64,000 nucleotides of DNA, from NCBI RefSeq assembly GCF_005869225.1, contig NZ_SWFP01000003.1, positions 620,001 through 684,000 of the forward strand. Direction: 5' to 3'. Both the position numbers and the translations under genes were made by a program. The DNA is from Dyadobacter bucti. GTDB lineage: Bacteria > Bacteroidota > Bacteroidia > Cytophagales > Spirosomataceae. Each line of letters starts with the position of its first letter. The stretch's first letter is position 1. The notes under the pieces were generated by a model. That model saw only the letters and a program-made list of their open reading frames with translations, ran no database searches and was not told the origin of the DNA. This document shows, one piece after another, positions 15,456-22,823 of the stretch.

Positions 15456-16598
15456 TTGATTGATCGCAACCCGACCGTTCTTTTTAAAACCTGCTTTATC
15501 GCCTTGTTGTTATCAGGGATTTTTAGCGGCTCTTTGGCCCAGGAAGGTGGCGTAGTAACACTGACCGGCAAGGTGACGGATGCTAAAACAGGGAAGCCGC
15601 TGCCTTTTGCAAATGTTTTTATCAATAATTCTTCGATCGGTACCAATGCCGATGAAAACGGGAACTACCGGCTTACAAATCTGTCCATCGGAAACCTGGA
15701 AATGGGTGTATCATTTTTAGGTTATGAAACTATTAAGCAGACGCTCCGTTTTGAGCAACCCGGCATCAAAACGGTTATGTTCAAGCTGAAAGAGGGAATG
15801 GAATTGCAGGGGGTGACGGTGTACGCCAGAAAAAACAAGAAAAGGGAGAAAAACCTTAAAATCATTACCCGGGAATTACTGGGTAACAGTCCGTTCAGTA
15901 AATCCTGCAAAATCATGAACCCGGAGGTTTTGCGGATTTCGGAAGACGACAATGGGCATTTGGGCGCCCAGACAACGAACCCGCTGATCATTGAAAACCA
16001 CGCGCTGGGTTACCGGATTTTTCAGGATCTGGACGATTTTGACTATTATCAGGGCAAGGTATATTACGGAGGAAGCACACGCTTTGAATTACTGATACCG
16101 AAAGATAGCATCCAGAAAAGAGCGTGGCGCACAAATCAGAAAATAGCTTACCAGGGCTCTCTGAAACATTTACTGGCGAGTATGGTTTCGGATAGTTTGC
16201 AGGAACAGGGATTTAAGGTGTACCAGGTGATCCCCGACTCCATGCGGCGGTTTAACACTGTGCGCTCGATCAATGGCACCAATGTGCTTGCCAATCACCT
16301 GCATAACCGGATTGAGGCTGTGAGGGGAATGCGGCTGATCAGGCCGGGAGAGCTGGTTACCGAACGTTATATGGTATCTCAGACCCAACTGGAAGTCTTT
16401 TTTACCAAAAAAAGAGGCCGCTCCCCATATTCTGATATGTCCTATGCATATACACAAATCACTTTGCCGCAGGGGTACATCGTGATTACGCCTCAGGGAT
16501 GGGTGGTGATGCCGATGGGATTTGAGATAGCCGGAGATCTCGGAAATGACCGGTTTTCATCTCTTTTACCGGCAGATTGGAAGCGGGACGGGGAGTAA
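15456..16598 (+). CDS. CarboxypepD_reg-like secreted protein
   Basis: A 380-residue exported protein. A signal peptide (residues about 8-29, ending SLAQ) precedes a carboxypeptidase-regulatory-like beta-sandwich. That domain has LTGKVTDAKTGKPLPFANVFI, GTNADENGNYRL and a final FKLKEGMELQGVTV (about 35-122), the same fold that heads SusC proteins. The remaining 250 residues are rich in aromatic and basic residues and match no enzyme family I recognise; related Cytophagales proteins are surface-associated. The start is TTG at 15456, since no in-frame ATG precedes the signal peptide and the next Met would remove it. It is divergent from the M56 gene. Confidence 0.75.
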   Translation: MIDRNPTVLFKTCFIALLLSGIFSGSLAQEGGVVTLTGKVTDAKTGKPLPFANVFINNSSIGTNADENGNYRLTNLSIGNLEMGVSFLGYETIKQTLRFEQPGIKTVMFKLKEGMELQGVTVYARKNKKREKNLKIITRELLGNSPFSKSCKIMNPEVLRISEDDNGHLGAQTTNPLIIENHALGYRIFQDLDDFDYYQGKVYYGGSTRFELLIPKDSIQKRAWRTNQKIAYQGSLKHLLASMVSDSLQEQGFKVYQVIPDSMRRFNTVRSINGTNVLANHLHNRIEAVRGMRLIRPGELVTERYMVSQTQLEVFFTKKRGRSPYSDMSYAYTQITLPQGYIVITPQGWVVMPMGFEIAGDLGNDRFSSLLPADWKRDGE

Positions 16599-16611
16599 CA
16601 TCAGATATTAT

Positions 16612-16643
16612 AAAAAAACCGGACAGGAAAATCTGCCCGGTTT
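16612..16643 (-). terminator. Terminator of the Hsp20 operon, shared with the converging gene
   Basis: AAACCGGACAG/CTGCCCGGTTT forms a stem with one mismatch. Read on the minus strand it is followed by seven T residues; on the plus strand the T-tract is weaker. Confidence 0.7.
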
Positions 16644-16665
16644 ACCTATTTTACACGGCTAAGGA

Positions 16666-17070
16666 TCAGATTATCCTGATTTCCTGTACTAGCTTTTCGG
16701 AACCAGGTATGATCGGCAGGAAGAGCTGTAAAATACCATTGTTGTACTCCGCGCGGATGTTTTCGCTATCCACCGTTTCATCGATCATAAATGATCTTTC
16801 AAAGGACGTCTTTCTGAATTCCTGGCGGATCCAGTTCCTGTTCTGATCTGGTTCATTTTTCAGTTCGTACGCAATTGTCAGTTCGTGACCTTTAATACTG
16901 ATCTTGAAATCTTCTTTAGCCCTGTCAGGCGCGAAAATGAGCAGCTCATAGTTGTTTTCGTTTTTGACAATATTCACAGGGATCCGGAAAAATCTGTTTT
17001 CCCCGAAATGTCTTGCAAAATGTTCGTGGCGCATTCCAAAGCCACGGTTTCCATATCTGTTATTACACAT
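16666..17070 (-). CDS. Hsp20 / alpha-crystallin small heat-shock protein
   Basis: A 134-residue holdase chaperone. The start is placed at ATG 17070 (MCNNRYGNRG); the longer frame to 17268 overlaps the upstream small gene in another frame and has no Hsp20 features. The alpha-crystallin domain spans about 30-130. It has PVNIVKNENNYELLIFAPDRAKEDFKI-type strands and the GILQLFLP motif (the A-x-x-x-n-G-v-L signature, here AEYNNGILQL) near the end. A short basic Arg/His/Gly-rich N-terminal arm precedes it. The gene is last in a run with two small proteins, with 19 nt between it and the preceding stop. Confidence 0.92.
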   Translation of the reverse strand: MCNNRYGNRGFGMRHEHFARHFGENRFFRIPVNIVKNENNYELLIFAPDRAKEDFKISIKGHELTIAYELKNEPDQNRNWIRQEFRKTSFERSFMIDETVDSENIRAEYNNGILQLFLPIIPGSEKLVQEIRII

Positions 17071-17089
17071 GATTTTTTGGTTTGAGTTA

Positions 17090-17305
17090 TTAAAAATTGG
17101 AAGATTCTTCTTTCTCCGCCGGTGCGGGCCGAGATTGTTTATTGTTAAAATTGGGGGCGTGCCTGTCACGATTGCGGGCGCAACCGCCGTGGTCGTAATA
17201 TCCGAACCTGTTTCGGTGAAAACGCTCTCCAACGGTCCAGTGTAAACTTGCAGCGGTAACAAGGGCAACGCCGATACCCAGCAACATTTTGGTGCTTCTT
17301 CTCAT
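17090..17305 (-). CDS. Small exported protein of the Hsp20 operon
   Basis: A 71-residue protein with a basic start (MRRSTK) and one hydrophobic segment (residues 7-22) that would act as signal peptide or anchor. A short His/Arg/Gly-rich and then Pro/Glu/Ser-rich tail follows (GERFHRNRFGYYDHGG). No family recognised. It starts 3 nt after the stop of the membrane protein upstream and lies 19 nt before Hsp20, so it is almost certainly co-transcribed with them. Confidence 0.65.
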   Translation of the reverse strand: MRRSTKMLLGIGVALVTAASLHWTVGERFHRNRFGYYDHGGCARNRDRHAPNFNNKQSRPAPAEKEESSNF

Positions 17306-17308
17306 GGC

Positions 17309-17566
17309 TTATATATTTTGTGGGTTTTGGTTAAAATAATCTCTCAGGTTTTCTTTTTCCTGATAAGGGCTGTAACGCTGCATGTGATCGTAGTAACGTT
17401 GATGGCGACGCCACCTTCTCCTGTAACCGCCGCCGCCGAGGAGGCGAAAAAGCAGGCTTACAAAAAGGAAAAAGAAAAATACTTTGAACAAAAAGAACGG
17501 GATGGCGAAAAGTATGAATCCGGCTAATATCCCGCCTGCAACGATTCTTAAAATCTGACCTGTCAT
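17309..17566 (-). CDS. Small membrane protein with Arg-rich tail
   Basis: An 85-residue protein. Residues 5-47 are two closely spaced hydrophobic segments including an unusual run of phenylalanines (FFLFKVFFFFLFVSLLF). Then come a tetraglycine and a strongly basic tail (GGGGYRRRWRRHQRYYDHM). The ATG at 17566 (MTGQILRIV) is chosen; the longer frame to 17638 adds residues without supporting features. First gene of the three-gene Hsp20 run. Function unknown; an envelope-stress role is suggested only by its neighbours. Confidence 0.65.
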   Translation of the reverse strand: MTGQILRIVAGGILAGFILFAIPFFLFKVFFFFLFVSLLFRLLGGGGYRRRWRRHQRYYDHMQRYSPYQEKENLRDYFNQNPQNI

Positions 17567-17661
17567 GGCTTTGTAGTTTAAATGAACAATAATTTGTGTT
17601 ATACAAACCGTGTATATCAGAGCAGACGGGCGAATCAAAATTTTACTTTAAAGAAATTATG

Positions 17662-17696
17662 AAAAATAAAAAAGCCCGGCAGGAGAGCCAGGCTTT
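17662..17696 (-). terminator. Terminator of the sigma-factor operon
   Basis: Read on the minus strand, AAAGCCTGGC...GCCGGGCTTT is a stem with one mismatch, followed by a T-rich tract (TTTTTTATTTTTC). It separates the sigma-factor unit from the Hsp20 unit. Confidence 0.7.
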
Positions 17697-17703
17697 GAGT
17701 AAT

Positions 17704-18060
17704 CTATTGGTTTTCAGGAGGTCTTCCGCATCGATTCCGCATTTCCTGCCTGAACTTCTTTCGGTCTTCGTCGCTCATGTTGCGCCATTTTTCCCGCCAG
17801 GCCCTTCTAGCCATTGGCCCTCCAAACCCTCCCGGCGGTCCTCCGAACCCTCCGGGGCGACCTCCGAAATTGCCGAATAGTATCCTGCACAAAACCAGAA
17901 GTCCTACCGCCTGCCAGTATGAAATAGGATTAACATTTAGCAGGGCTGGCAAAATGGCATTCCAGAGCCAGCGGACGGCTGTACCCAGAACGAGGGCAGC
18001 CGCAAGCGCCATTAACGGAAACATCCCGAAACGCCTTTTGTATTTGTGTCGCTGATCCAT
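17704..18060 (-). CDS. Membrane protein with Gly-Gly-Phe repeats and basic C-terminus
   Basis: A 118-residue protein. A basic N-terminus precedes two hydrophobic segments (about 13-30 and 45-62). Next comes a linker of repeated GGxPGGFGGP units (about 66-82), then a charged helix RRAWREKWRNMSDEDRKKFRQE. That last part resembles the helices of Spy/CpxP-like or sigma-associated periplasmic regulators. The ATG at 18060 (MDQRHKYKRR) lies 11 nt after the sigma-factor stop, so the two are co-transcribed. By position it could be the membrane regulator of that sigma factor. No classical anti-sigma zinc motif is present. Confidence 0.7.
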   Translation of the reverse strand: MDQRHKYKRRFGMFPLMALAAALVLGTAVRWLWNAILPALLNVNPISYWQAVGLLVLCRILFGNFGGRPGGFGGPPGGFGGPMARRAWREKWRNMSDEDRKKFRQEMRNRCGRPPENQ

Positions 18061-18071
18061 GATTGACAAAT

Positions 18072-18743
18072 TTAATAATTTACAAATTCCTGATATAATG
18101 TTTCCAACCGCCCACGCAGATGCTTGACGGCATAACGTTTTCGGGAAATCAAAGTTTTGATGTTTTCGCCGGTTCTGTCGGAAATTTCCTGGAAAGTCTG
18201 GTCTTCAATTTCATTCCAGATGAAAACCTGTCGCTGGTTTTCAGGAAGTTCTTCCAATGCCTGGGTAAGCTGCTCCCAGAATAGCTCTTTCATGTAGACC
18301 GTTTCAGGAGTGCCGTCATCGGCGAGCAGAATATCCTTAAAATAAAACTCTCCTTCTTCATCTTCAAAGCCATAATCTTCCAGGGATTCCGGCTTTTGTT
18401 TCCGGTACTTATCGATGATCCGGTTGCGCGCAACGCGGTACAGCCAGCTGCCGATCTGCTCTATCGCATCCAGCTCAGGCACGCTGCTCAGCTGATACCA
18501 TACATCCTGCAGAATATCCTCGGCATCTTCATCGGAATTGACCCGCTGACGGATGAATCCCAGCAGCTGCTTGCCGTACGAGGTAACTGTCTGAATGATA
18601 TTTGGCTTTTTTTGTGACAACCGCTGTGAAGGGAATTGGTACCAATGATGCAGACGGGCAACTATCGAAAATACTTCAAAAAAAGCAGAATATTTATCCG
18701 TGAAAATCCGTGAATCCGTGGCATTGTAAACCCCGGTATACAA
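18072..18743 (-). CDS. ECF-type RNA polymerase sigma factor
   Basis: A sigma-70 family factor of 223 residues as the longest frame. Region 2 contains DAEDILQDVWYQL and GSWLYRVARNRIIDKYRK (about 75-114). Region 4 contains LPENQRQVFIWNEIEDQTFQEISDRTGENIKTLISRKRYAVKHLR (about 166-210), with the helix-turn-helix and an SRKRYA DNA-contact stretch. An acidic insert (DEEGEFYF) separates the two. The first 40 residues have no sigma features and the first 15 fall in a repeated element (18697-18723). The real start may therefore be TTG at 18620, giving about 182 residues, a normal ECF length. It is followed by a membrane protein that may regulate it. Confidence 0.88.
   Translation of the reverse strand: MYTGVYNATDSRIFTDKYSAFFEVFSIVARLHHWYQFPSQRLSQKKPNIIQTVTSYGKQLLGFIRQRVNSDEDAEDILQDVWYQLSSVPELDAIEQIGSWLYRVARNRIIDKYRKQKPESLEDYGFEDEEGEFYFKDILLADDGTPETVYMKELFWEQLTQALEELPENQRQVFIWNEIEDQTFQEISDRTGENIKTLISRKRYAVKHLRGRLETLYQEFVNY
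18697..18723. repeat. CCGTGAAT-type interspersed repeat (half copy)
   Basis: TCCGTGAAAATCCGTGAATC followed by CGTGGCA matches one arm of the inverted repeat at 20633-20698, with ACGGATT/CCGTG words repeated three times. It overlaps the proposed N-terminus of the sigma-factor gene, which makes that N-terminus doubtful. Confidence 0.6.
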
Positions 18744-18918
18744 TTAGTAGCTATATCAATGCAATTTAGCGGTATAGTGCAATAAGTTAATAATTGTACT
18801 ATTGACGGTTATGTGTCAAATTTAGAACTACTTGTTGTGTTATTTTTATAATCATATAAATATTCTAATATTATTGCATAACAAGAGAAAGAACTTTAAC
18901 TAGCTGAAAACATGCTTA

Positions 18919-18950
18919 TTGCTTTGTAATTGCATTGTATATTATCTTTG
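18919..18950 (+). promoter_or_regulatory. Promoter of the small secreted-protein gene at 19076
   Basis: TTG (18919-18921), a 21-nt gap and TATCTTTG (18943-18950) match the Bacteroidota promoter pattern. Transcription from about 18957 would give an AT-rich leader of about 119 nt. Apart from this, the 332-nt gap between the sigma-factor gene and 19076 shows no gene or strong hairpin. Confidence 0.6.
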
Positions 18951-19075
18951 AACTATCAAATCGGGCGAAAGAGCAATCTGAAAACTGATTTAGAAAAACT
19001 TGAAGAACAAATTTTCGTATATCTGAAAAGTACAATTAAGTTCAATTAACTCAGACATTAAAAAATTCTAATAAA

Positions 19076-19441
19076 ATGAAAAAAACTATCTTGACACTTG
19101 CAGTATTGGTGGGAGTATCAACTGCAAACCTTTCTATCGCTGGCGATAAAGTAAAAGAAAACAACACGTCTATTGAGCTTGTTTCAAACAGCGAATTGAA
19201 ATTCAAACTGACACTTGAAAACGTGAAAGAGAGATCTTCACTGATTATCAAAGATTACAGCGGCAGCGTAGTTTACAGCACTTCTTTGCCAAAATCAGAT
19301 AACTATTCGAAAGTGTTTGACTTGTCAAATCTTGCTGATGGAAACTACAGCTTCATCGTAAACAACGGAAGTGAAGTTTCTACAAAACCATTTGTAATTT
19401 CGACTGAAACGAAACGTCTGGTAACAGCGGTAATTAAATAA
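19076..19441 (+). CDS. Small secreted beta-sandwich protein
   Basis: A 121-residue protein with a clear signal peptide (MKKTILTLAVLVGVSTANLSIAG, cleavage near residue 22). The mature part is a short beta-rich domain. Segments such as SSLIIKDYSGSVVYSTSL and LADGNYSFIVNNGSEVSTKPFVI resemble the C-terminal T9SS sorting-domain fold (beta-strand, D-G-x-Y-x-F, then a Thr/Lys-rich end). It ends in KRLVTAVIK. Small stand-alone proteins of this type are common in Cytophagales; their function is unknown. It has its own promoter with a long leader and its own strong terminator, so it is monocistronic. Codon choice and the well-formed expression signals suggest high expression. Confidence 0.8.
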   Translation: MKKTILTLAVLVGVSTANLSIAGDKVKENNTSIELVSNSELKFKLTLENVKERSSLIIKDYSGSVVYSTSLPKSDNYSKVFDLSNLADGNYSFIVNNGSEVSTKPFVISTETKRLVTAVIK

Positions 19442-19464
19442 GTTTCCGTTCAATAGTAATACTT

Positions 19465-19502
19465 AAAAAGCCAGGCAGGTCGATACCTTGCCGGGCTTTT
19501 AT
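19465..19502 (+). terminator. Intrinsic terminator
   Basis: AAAAGCCAGGCAGG and CCTTGCCGGGCTTTT form a stem of about 14 bp with mismatches around a TCGATA loop. It terminates the 19076 gene and lies just before the stop of the converging oxidoreductase gene. Confidence 0.8.
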
Positions 19503-19520
19503 TGTGACTATGGCTACTGA

Positions 19521-20558
19521 TCAATATTTCATCACTTGTTTTTCGGTGCTGCTCCGGAAAGCCAGGTCTATAACCCTCGTAGTACGCAGGATTTCCGAAG
19601 GTTTCACGGCCAGTTCAGCACGATCTACGATCGCGTCATATACATTCTGGTAGAAAGGGGCATAATCTCCGTGCTCGCTTTCTACGACTCCTGAAAAGTC
19701 CTCACTGTACAGTTTTCCCCACCGGTCTTCCGGCTCACGGCCCCAGGGCTGCTCGGTGGGCAGTATGTTTTTCCGCAAAGTTTCTTCCTGAGGGTCCAGA
19801 CCGCCTTTGATGAAAGAACCCTTGGTTCCGTGAATAGAGTACCGGAGCAGGTTTTCGTACACCATGAGGCTGGACTTTACAATTACCAGTTTATCCTTGT
19901 AACCCAGACGGATGTCGAAATAATCGTCGATTTCACTGCCAGGCCGTACAACACGGATATCGGCGGTTACGGTTTCGGGTTCTCCGAAAAGCACAAGTGC
20001 CTGGTCGATCAGGTGGGGGCCGAGGTTATAGACATTTCCGCCCACGGGAACGCTTTTCTCTTTCCAGGATTCCGTAGGTACTACCGGCCGGAAACGGTCG
20101 TAGCGGCATTCATATTCTACAATATCCCCTAATTTATCCTCAGCGATCAGCTTTTGGATCGTCAGGAAATCAGAATCCCAGCGACGGTTTTGATAGGCGG
20201 TGAGCACAAGTTCTTTTTCTTCTGCGAGAGCAATCAGCTGTTTTGCTTCTTCCTCGGTAGCAGAAAACGGTTTTTCAATCACCACGTGCTTGCCGTTTTC
20301 GAGGGCGTCCATCGCGTACGCGTAGTGCGTATCGTTGGGCGTGCATATAAATACCAGATCAATGGACGGATCGCTGAGCAGTTCTTCGATGGATCTTGCA
20401 TTTTGTATCGAAGGATGAAATTCCTGAGCTTCGTTTTTGCTTCTTTCCACCACAGTTTTGATCTTGAACCCAGGATTCGTACTCAAAAACGGAGAATGAA
20501 AATACCGTCCCGACAACCCGAAACCGATTAATCCGACATTAAGAATTTTTGAAGGCAT
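19521..20558 (-). CDS. Gfo/Idh/MocA family oxidoreductase (cytoplasmic)
   Basis: A 345-residue NAD(P)-dependent sugar or inositol-type oxidoreductase. The Rossmann motif VGLIGFGLSGRYFHSPFL is at about 8-25, CTPNDTHYAYA near 71-81 and the catalytic EKPFS (lysine of the EKP motif) near 94-98. A C-terminal alpha/beta dimerisation domain has GGNVYNLGPHLIDQALVLFG near 174-193, with the conserved His. There is no signal peptide. The ATG at 20558 (MPSKILNVGLIGFG) is chosen because a -7 element lies only 22-30 nt upstream, and the longer frame to 20705 runs through an inverted repeat. It is downstream of the PQQ dehydrogenase on the same strand. Confidence 0.88.
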   Translation of the reverse strand: MPSKILNVGLIGFGLSGRYFHSPFLSTNPGFKIKTVVERSKNEAQEFHPSIQNARSIEELLSDPSIDLVFICTPNDTHYAYAMDALENGKHVVIEKPFSATEEEAKQLIALAEEKELVLTAYQNRRWDSDFLTIQKLIAEDKLGDIVEYECRYDRFRPVVPTESWKEKSVPVGGNVYNLGPHLIDQALVLFGEPETVTADIRVVRPGSEIDDYFDIRLGYKDKLVIVKSSLMVYENLLRYSIHGTKGSFIKGGLDPQEETLRKNILPTEQPWGREPEDRWGKLYSEDFSGVVESEHGDYAPFYQNVYDAIVDRAELAVKPSEILRTTRVIDLAFRSSTEKQVMKY

Positions 20559-20580
20559 AATTTTAAATTTAAGCTTTTTA

Positions 20581-20588
20581 CAAAGGTA
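20581..20588 (-). promoter_or_regulatory. -7 promoter element of the Gfo/Idh/MocA gene
   Basis: On the minus strand TACCTTTG matches TAnnTTTG. It sits between the inverted repeat and the ATG at 20558, implying a leader of about 15 nt and transcription independent of the PQQ gene. No good -33 is visible. Confidence 0.45.
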
Positions 20589-20632
20589 ACTTTTGGTTGT
20601 TATGCTGGCGGAAATAGTCGTAGGTAGTTTTT

Positions 20633-20698
20633 TGCCACGAATACACGAATTTCCACAAATCGGATTCGGTCTTCGTGTAAATCCGTGTATCCGTGGCA
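20633..20698. repeat. TGCCACGAATACACGAAT inverted repeat element
   Basis: The left arm TGCCACGAATACACGAATTT pairs imperfectly with the right arm, which ends in CCGTGTATCCGTGGCA; the arms differ at a few A/G positions. The centre holds CACAAATCGGATTCGGTC. A one-arm relative lies at 18697-18723. It directly follows the stop of the PQQ dehydrogenase and may also act as a terminator. Confidence 0.65.
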
Positions 20699-20701
20699 GC
20701 C

Positions 20702-22804
20702 TCACGGCAGCGCAAACGCCACAAACTTATCCCCTGATTTAGTATTGAGTTTCCCGCCACCACAAGCTATGACGATGTATTGTTTGCCGTCCACTGAATA
20801 AGTACTCGCAGAAGCATATCCTGCGGCAGGCAATTGGGCGGTCCAGAGAACCTTGCCTGTTTCCTTATCAATAGCCCGGAATTGCTCGTCTCGGCTGGCC
20901 GCAATGAAAATCAGTCCGCTCGCGGTTACCAGTGGTCCGCCATAGTTATCCGTGCCGGTGGGTGGTATACCTTTGGCTGTAAGCTCTTTATATTCTCCAA
21001 GCGGAATTTGCCATTTATGCTGGCCGGTATTGAGGTCGACAGCAGTTAAAGTGCCCCACGGAGGCGTACTTACCGGGTAACCGTTGCGGTCGTACCATCG
21101 GTTATAGCCGGTATGCCGGTAAGGAATCACTTCGCTTTGTTTCTCAGCGGCAATTTGAGGGCCGTCACCTTTGTTGTACAGATAATCAATAATCGCCCTT
21201 TTCATAGCGTCAGAAATGTGGGCGAACGAGGGCATCATTCCTTTTCCTTGTTTCAGGATTGTCTCTACCTGGCTAATACTAAGCCTTTTGTCGATACTTA
21301 CAAGAGAAGGATATGAGCCATCATGATTCCCCGATTTATCGGCTCCATGGCAGGCGGCGCAGTTCGCTTGGTACAAACTGGCACCGGTCACACCTTTTTT
21401 GCCGGAATTTATTTCCTTTTTGATCAAAGAGGTATAAACCGGGATTTCTTTGGCCGGAACATACAAAATGCCATCAGGATCGCTAGCAGCCCCTCCCCAC
21501 TGCGCTCCACCGTCGGTTCCGGGATAAAAAATCGTCATATCCGAAGTGATGGGAATGTATGCGCTTCCGGTGCGGGCTTTACTGAGCAGGCTTGCGATAG
21601 AATCGCGGTCGGTAACAAAGGGGTTGAGATCTTTGGATGTGAAATGTTGACGGGTAAATGGAACGGGCAGATCCGGAATAGGTTGTGTTTTACTGAGTTT
21701 TTCTCCGGCAATCGCGTCTTGCGGAAAAGCGGTTTCCTTAATCGGAAACAGTGGCTTGCCGGTAACACGGTCAAAAACAAAAATGTAACCTTGTTTGGTG
21801 ATTTGAGCCACGGCATCTATACGTTTGCCCTTGTGGGTGACTGTCACCAGGTTCGGCGGAGCGGGCAGGTCTCTGTCCCAAATGTCGTGGTGTACCAATT
21901 GAAAATGCCAGAGACGTTTGCCGGTTGCTGCGTCGAGGGCTATCAAACAATTCGCAAACAGGTTATCTCCCGGACGGTTTCCTCCGTAAAAATCGTATGC
22001 TGCTGAGCCGGTCGGGACATAAACAATGCCTCTTTTCCGGTCAATAGCCATGCCCGCCCAGGAATTGGCACCTCCTATTAATTGTCTTGCAGGCTGGTTT
22101 TTCCAGGTATCGTAACCCAGCTCACCTTTTGTGGGAATTGTATGGAAGGTCCAGACTTTTTTCCCAGTATTAACATCAAAAGCTCTTACATCACCTAATA
22201 ATGCGGTTTCAAATTCGGCCAGCCGACCTCCGACTATGATGAGATTTTTATAAATCGTATTAGGGGTATTGGAAACAATATAATCATCTGCTCCCGGCCG
22301 TTCGATTCCCTGGGTAAGATCAATTTTACCATTAGCACCGAAGGTTTCTACATGCTTGCCGGTCTTCGCATCCAGTGCATGCAGCCATTTGCCAGCACCA
22401 AAAAATATCCTTTTTGACTGGTCGTCCGACCAGTAGGTGAGGCCGCGGCTCAGCGTACCTCCGCTTTCGGATATATTTGTTTTCCAGATTTCTTTGCCGG
22501 TTGCAGCATGTATTGCAAAAGCCTGTATGCCGGCTGATACACCGTAAAGAATCCCGTCGATAATAATGGGATTGCATTGCATCTGGCTCCGATTTCTGAG
22601 CGTGTCCGCTCCGCCGGAAGCATAAGTCCAGGCAGGTTGTAGCTGCCTAACATTCTCTTTGTTGATCTGTTGAAGCGGAGAATAGTGGCTTTTCGAACCG
22701 TCGCCATTATACTCGGTCCAATCCACATCGCCGGGGCTTGGGAGGATCACAAAACCACTTATGTACACGAAAAGCGCTGAGGCCAGCAGGATGATAGATT
22801 TCAT
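20702..22804 (-). CDS. PQQ-dependent dehydrogenase with internal cytochrome c domain
   Basis: A 700-residue periplasmic quinoprotein of the glucose/alcohol dehydrogenase type. After a signal peptide or anchor (residues 1-22) comes DWTEYNGDGSKSHYSPLQQIN, the usual first propeller blade. PQQ-propeller W-motifs recur (AATGKEIWKTN, NTGKKVWTFH, ATGKRLWHFQ, ETGKVLWTAQ), and VHHDIWDRDLPAPPNL lies near 310. A haem-c domain with CAACHGADKSGNHDG and a distal GMMPSF methionine is inserted at about 465-550, between propeller blades. Electrons could thus pass from PQQ to haem within one chain. The TIM-barrel gene is 19 nt upstream, implying one operon. Substrate unknown; sugars fit the context. Confidence 0.9.
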   Translation of the reverse strand: MKSIILLASALFVYISGFVILPSPGDVDWTEYNGDGSKSHYSPLQQINKENVRQLQPAWTYASGGADTLRNRSQMQCNPIIIDGILYGVSAGIQAFAIHAATGKEIWKTNISESGGTLSRGLTYWSDDQSKRIFFGAGKWLHALDAKTGKHVETFGANGKIDLTQGIERPGADDYIVSNTPNTIYKNLIIVGGRLAEFETALLGDVRAFDVNTGKKVWTFHTIPTKGELGYDTWKNQPARQLIGGANSWAGMAIDRKRGIVYVPTGSAAYDFYGGNRPGDNLFANCLIALDAATGKRLWHFQLVHHDIWDRDLPAPPNLVTVTHKGKRIDAVAQITKQGYIFVFDRVTGKPLFPIKETAFPQDAIAGEKLSKTQPIPDLPVPFTRQHFTSKDLNPFVTDRDSIASLLSKARTGSAYIPITSDMTIFYPGTDGGAQWGGAASDPDGILYVPAKEIPVYTSLIKKEINSGKKGVTGASLYQANCAACHGADKSGNHDGSYPSLVSIDKRLSISQVETILKQGKGMMPSFAHISDAMKRAIIDYLYNKGDGPQIAAEKQSEVIPYRHTGYNRWYDRNGYPVSTPPWGTLTAVDLNTGQHKWQIPLGEYKELTAKGIPPTGTDNYGGPLVTASGLIFIAASRDEQFRAIDKETGKVLWTAQLPAAGYASASTYSVDGKQYIVIACGGGKLNTKSGDKFVAFALP

Positions 22805-22823
22805 TGGGTATATCCGGACATTG

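Noticed and set aside
17071..17268. N-terminal extension of Hsp20 to 17268
   Set aside because: The extension overlaps a separate small gene in another frame and lacks any Hsp20-like features; ATG 17070 gives a normal length.
20559..20705. N-terminal extension of the Gfo/Idh/MocA gene to 20705
   Set aside because: It would translate through a palindromic repeat and across a promoter box; the Rossmann motif starts right after ATG 20558.
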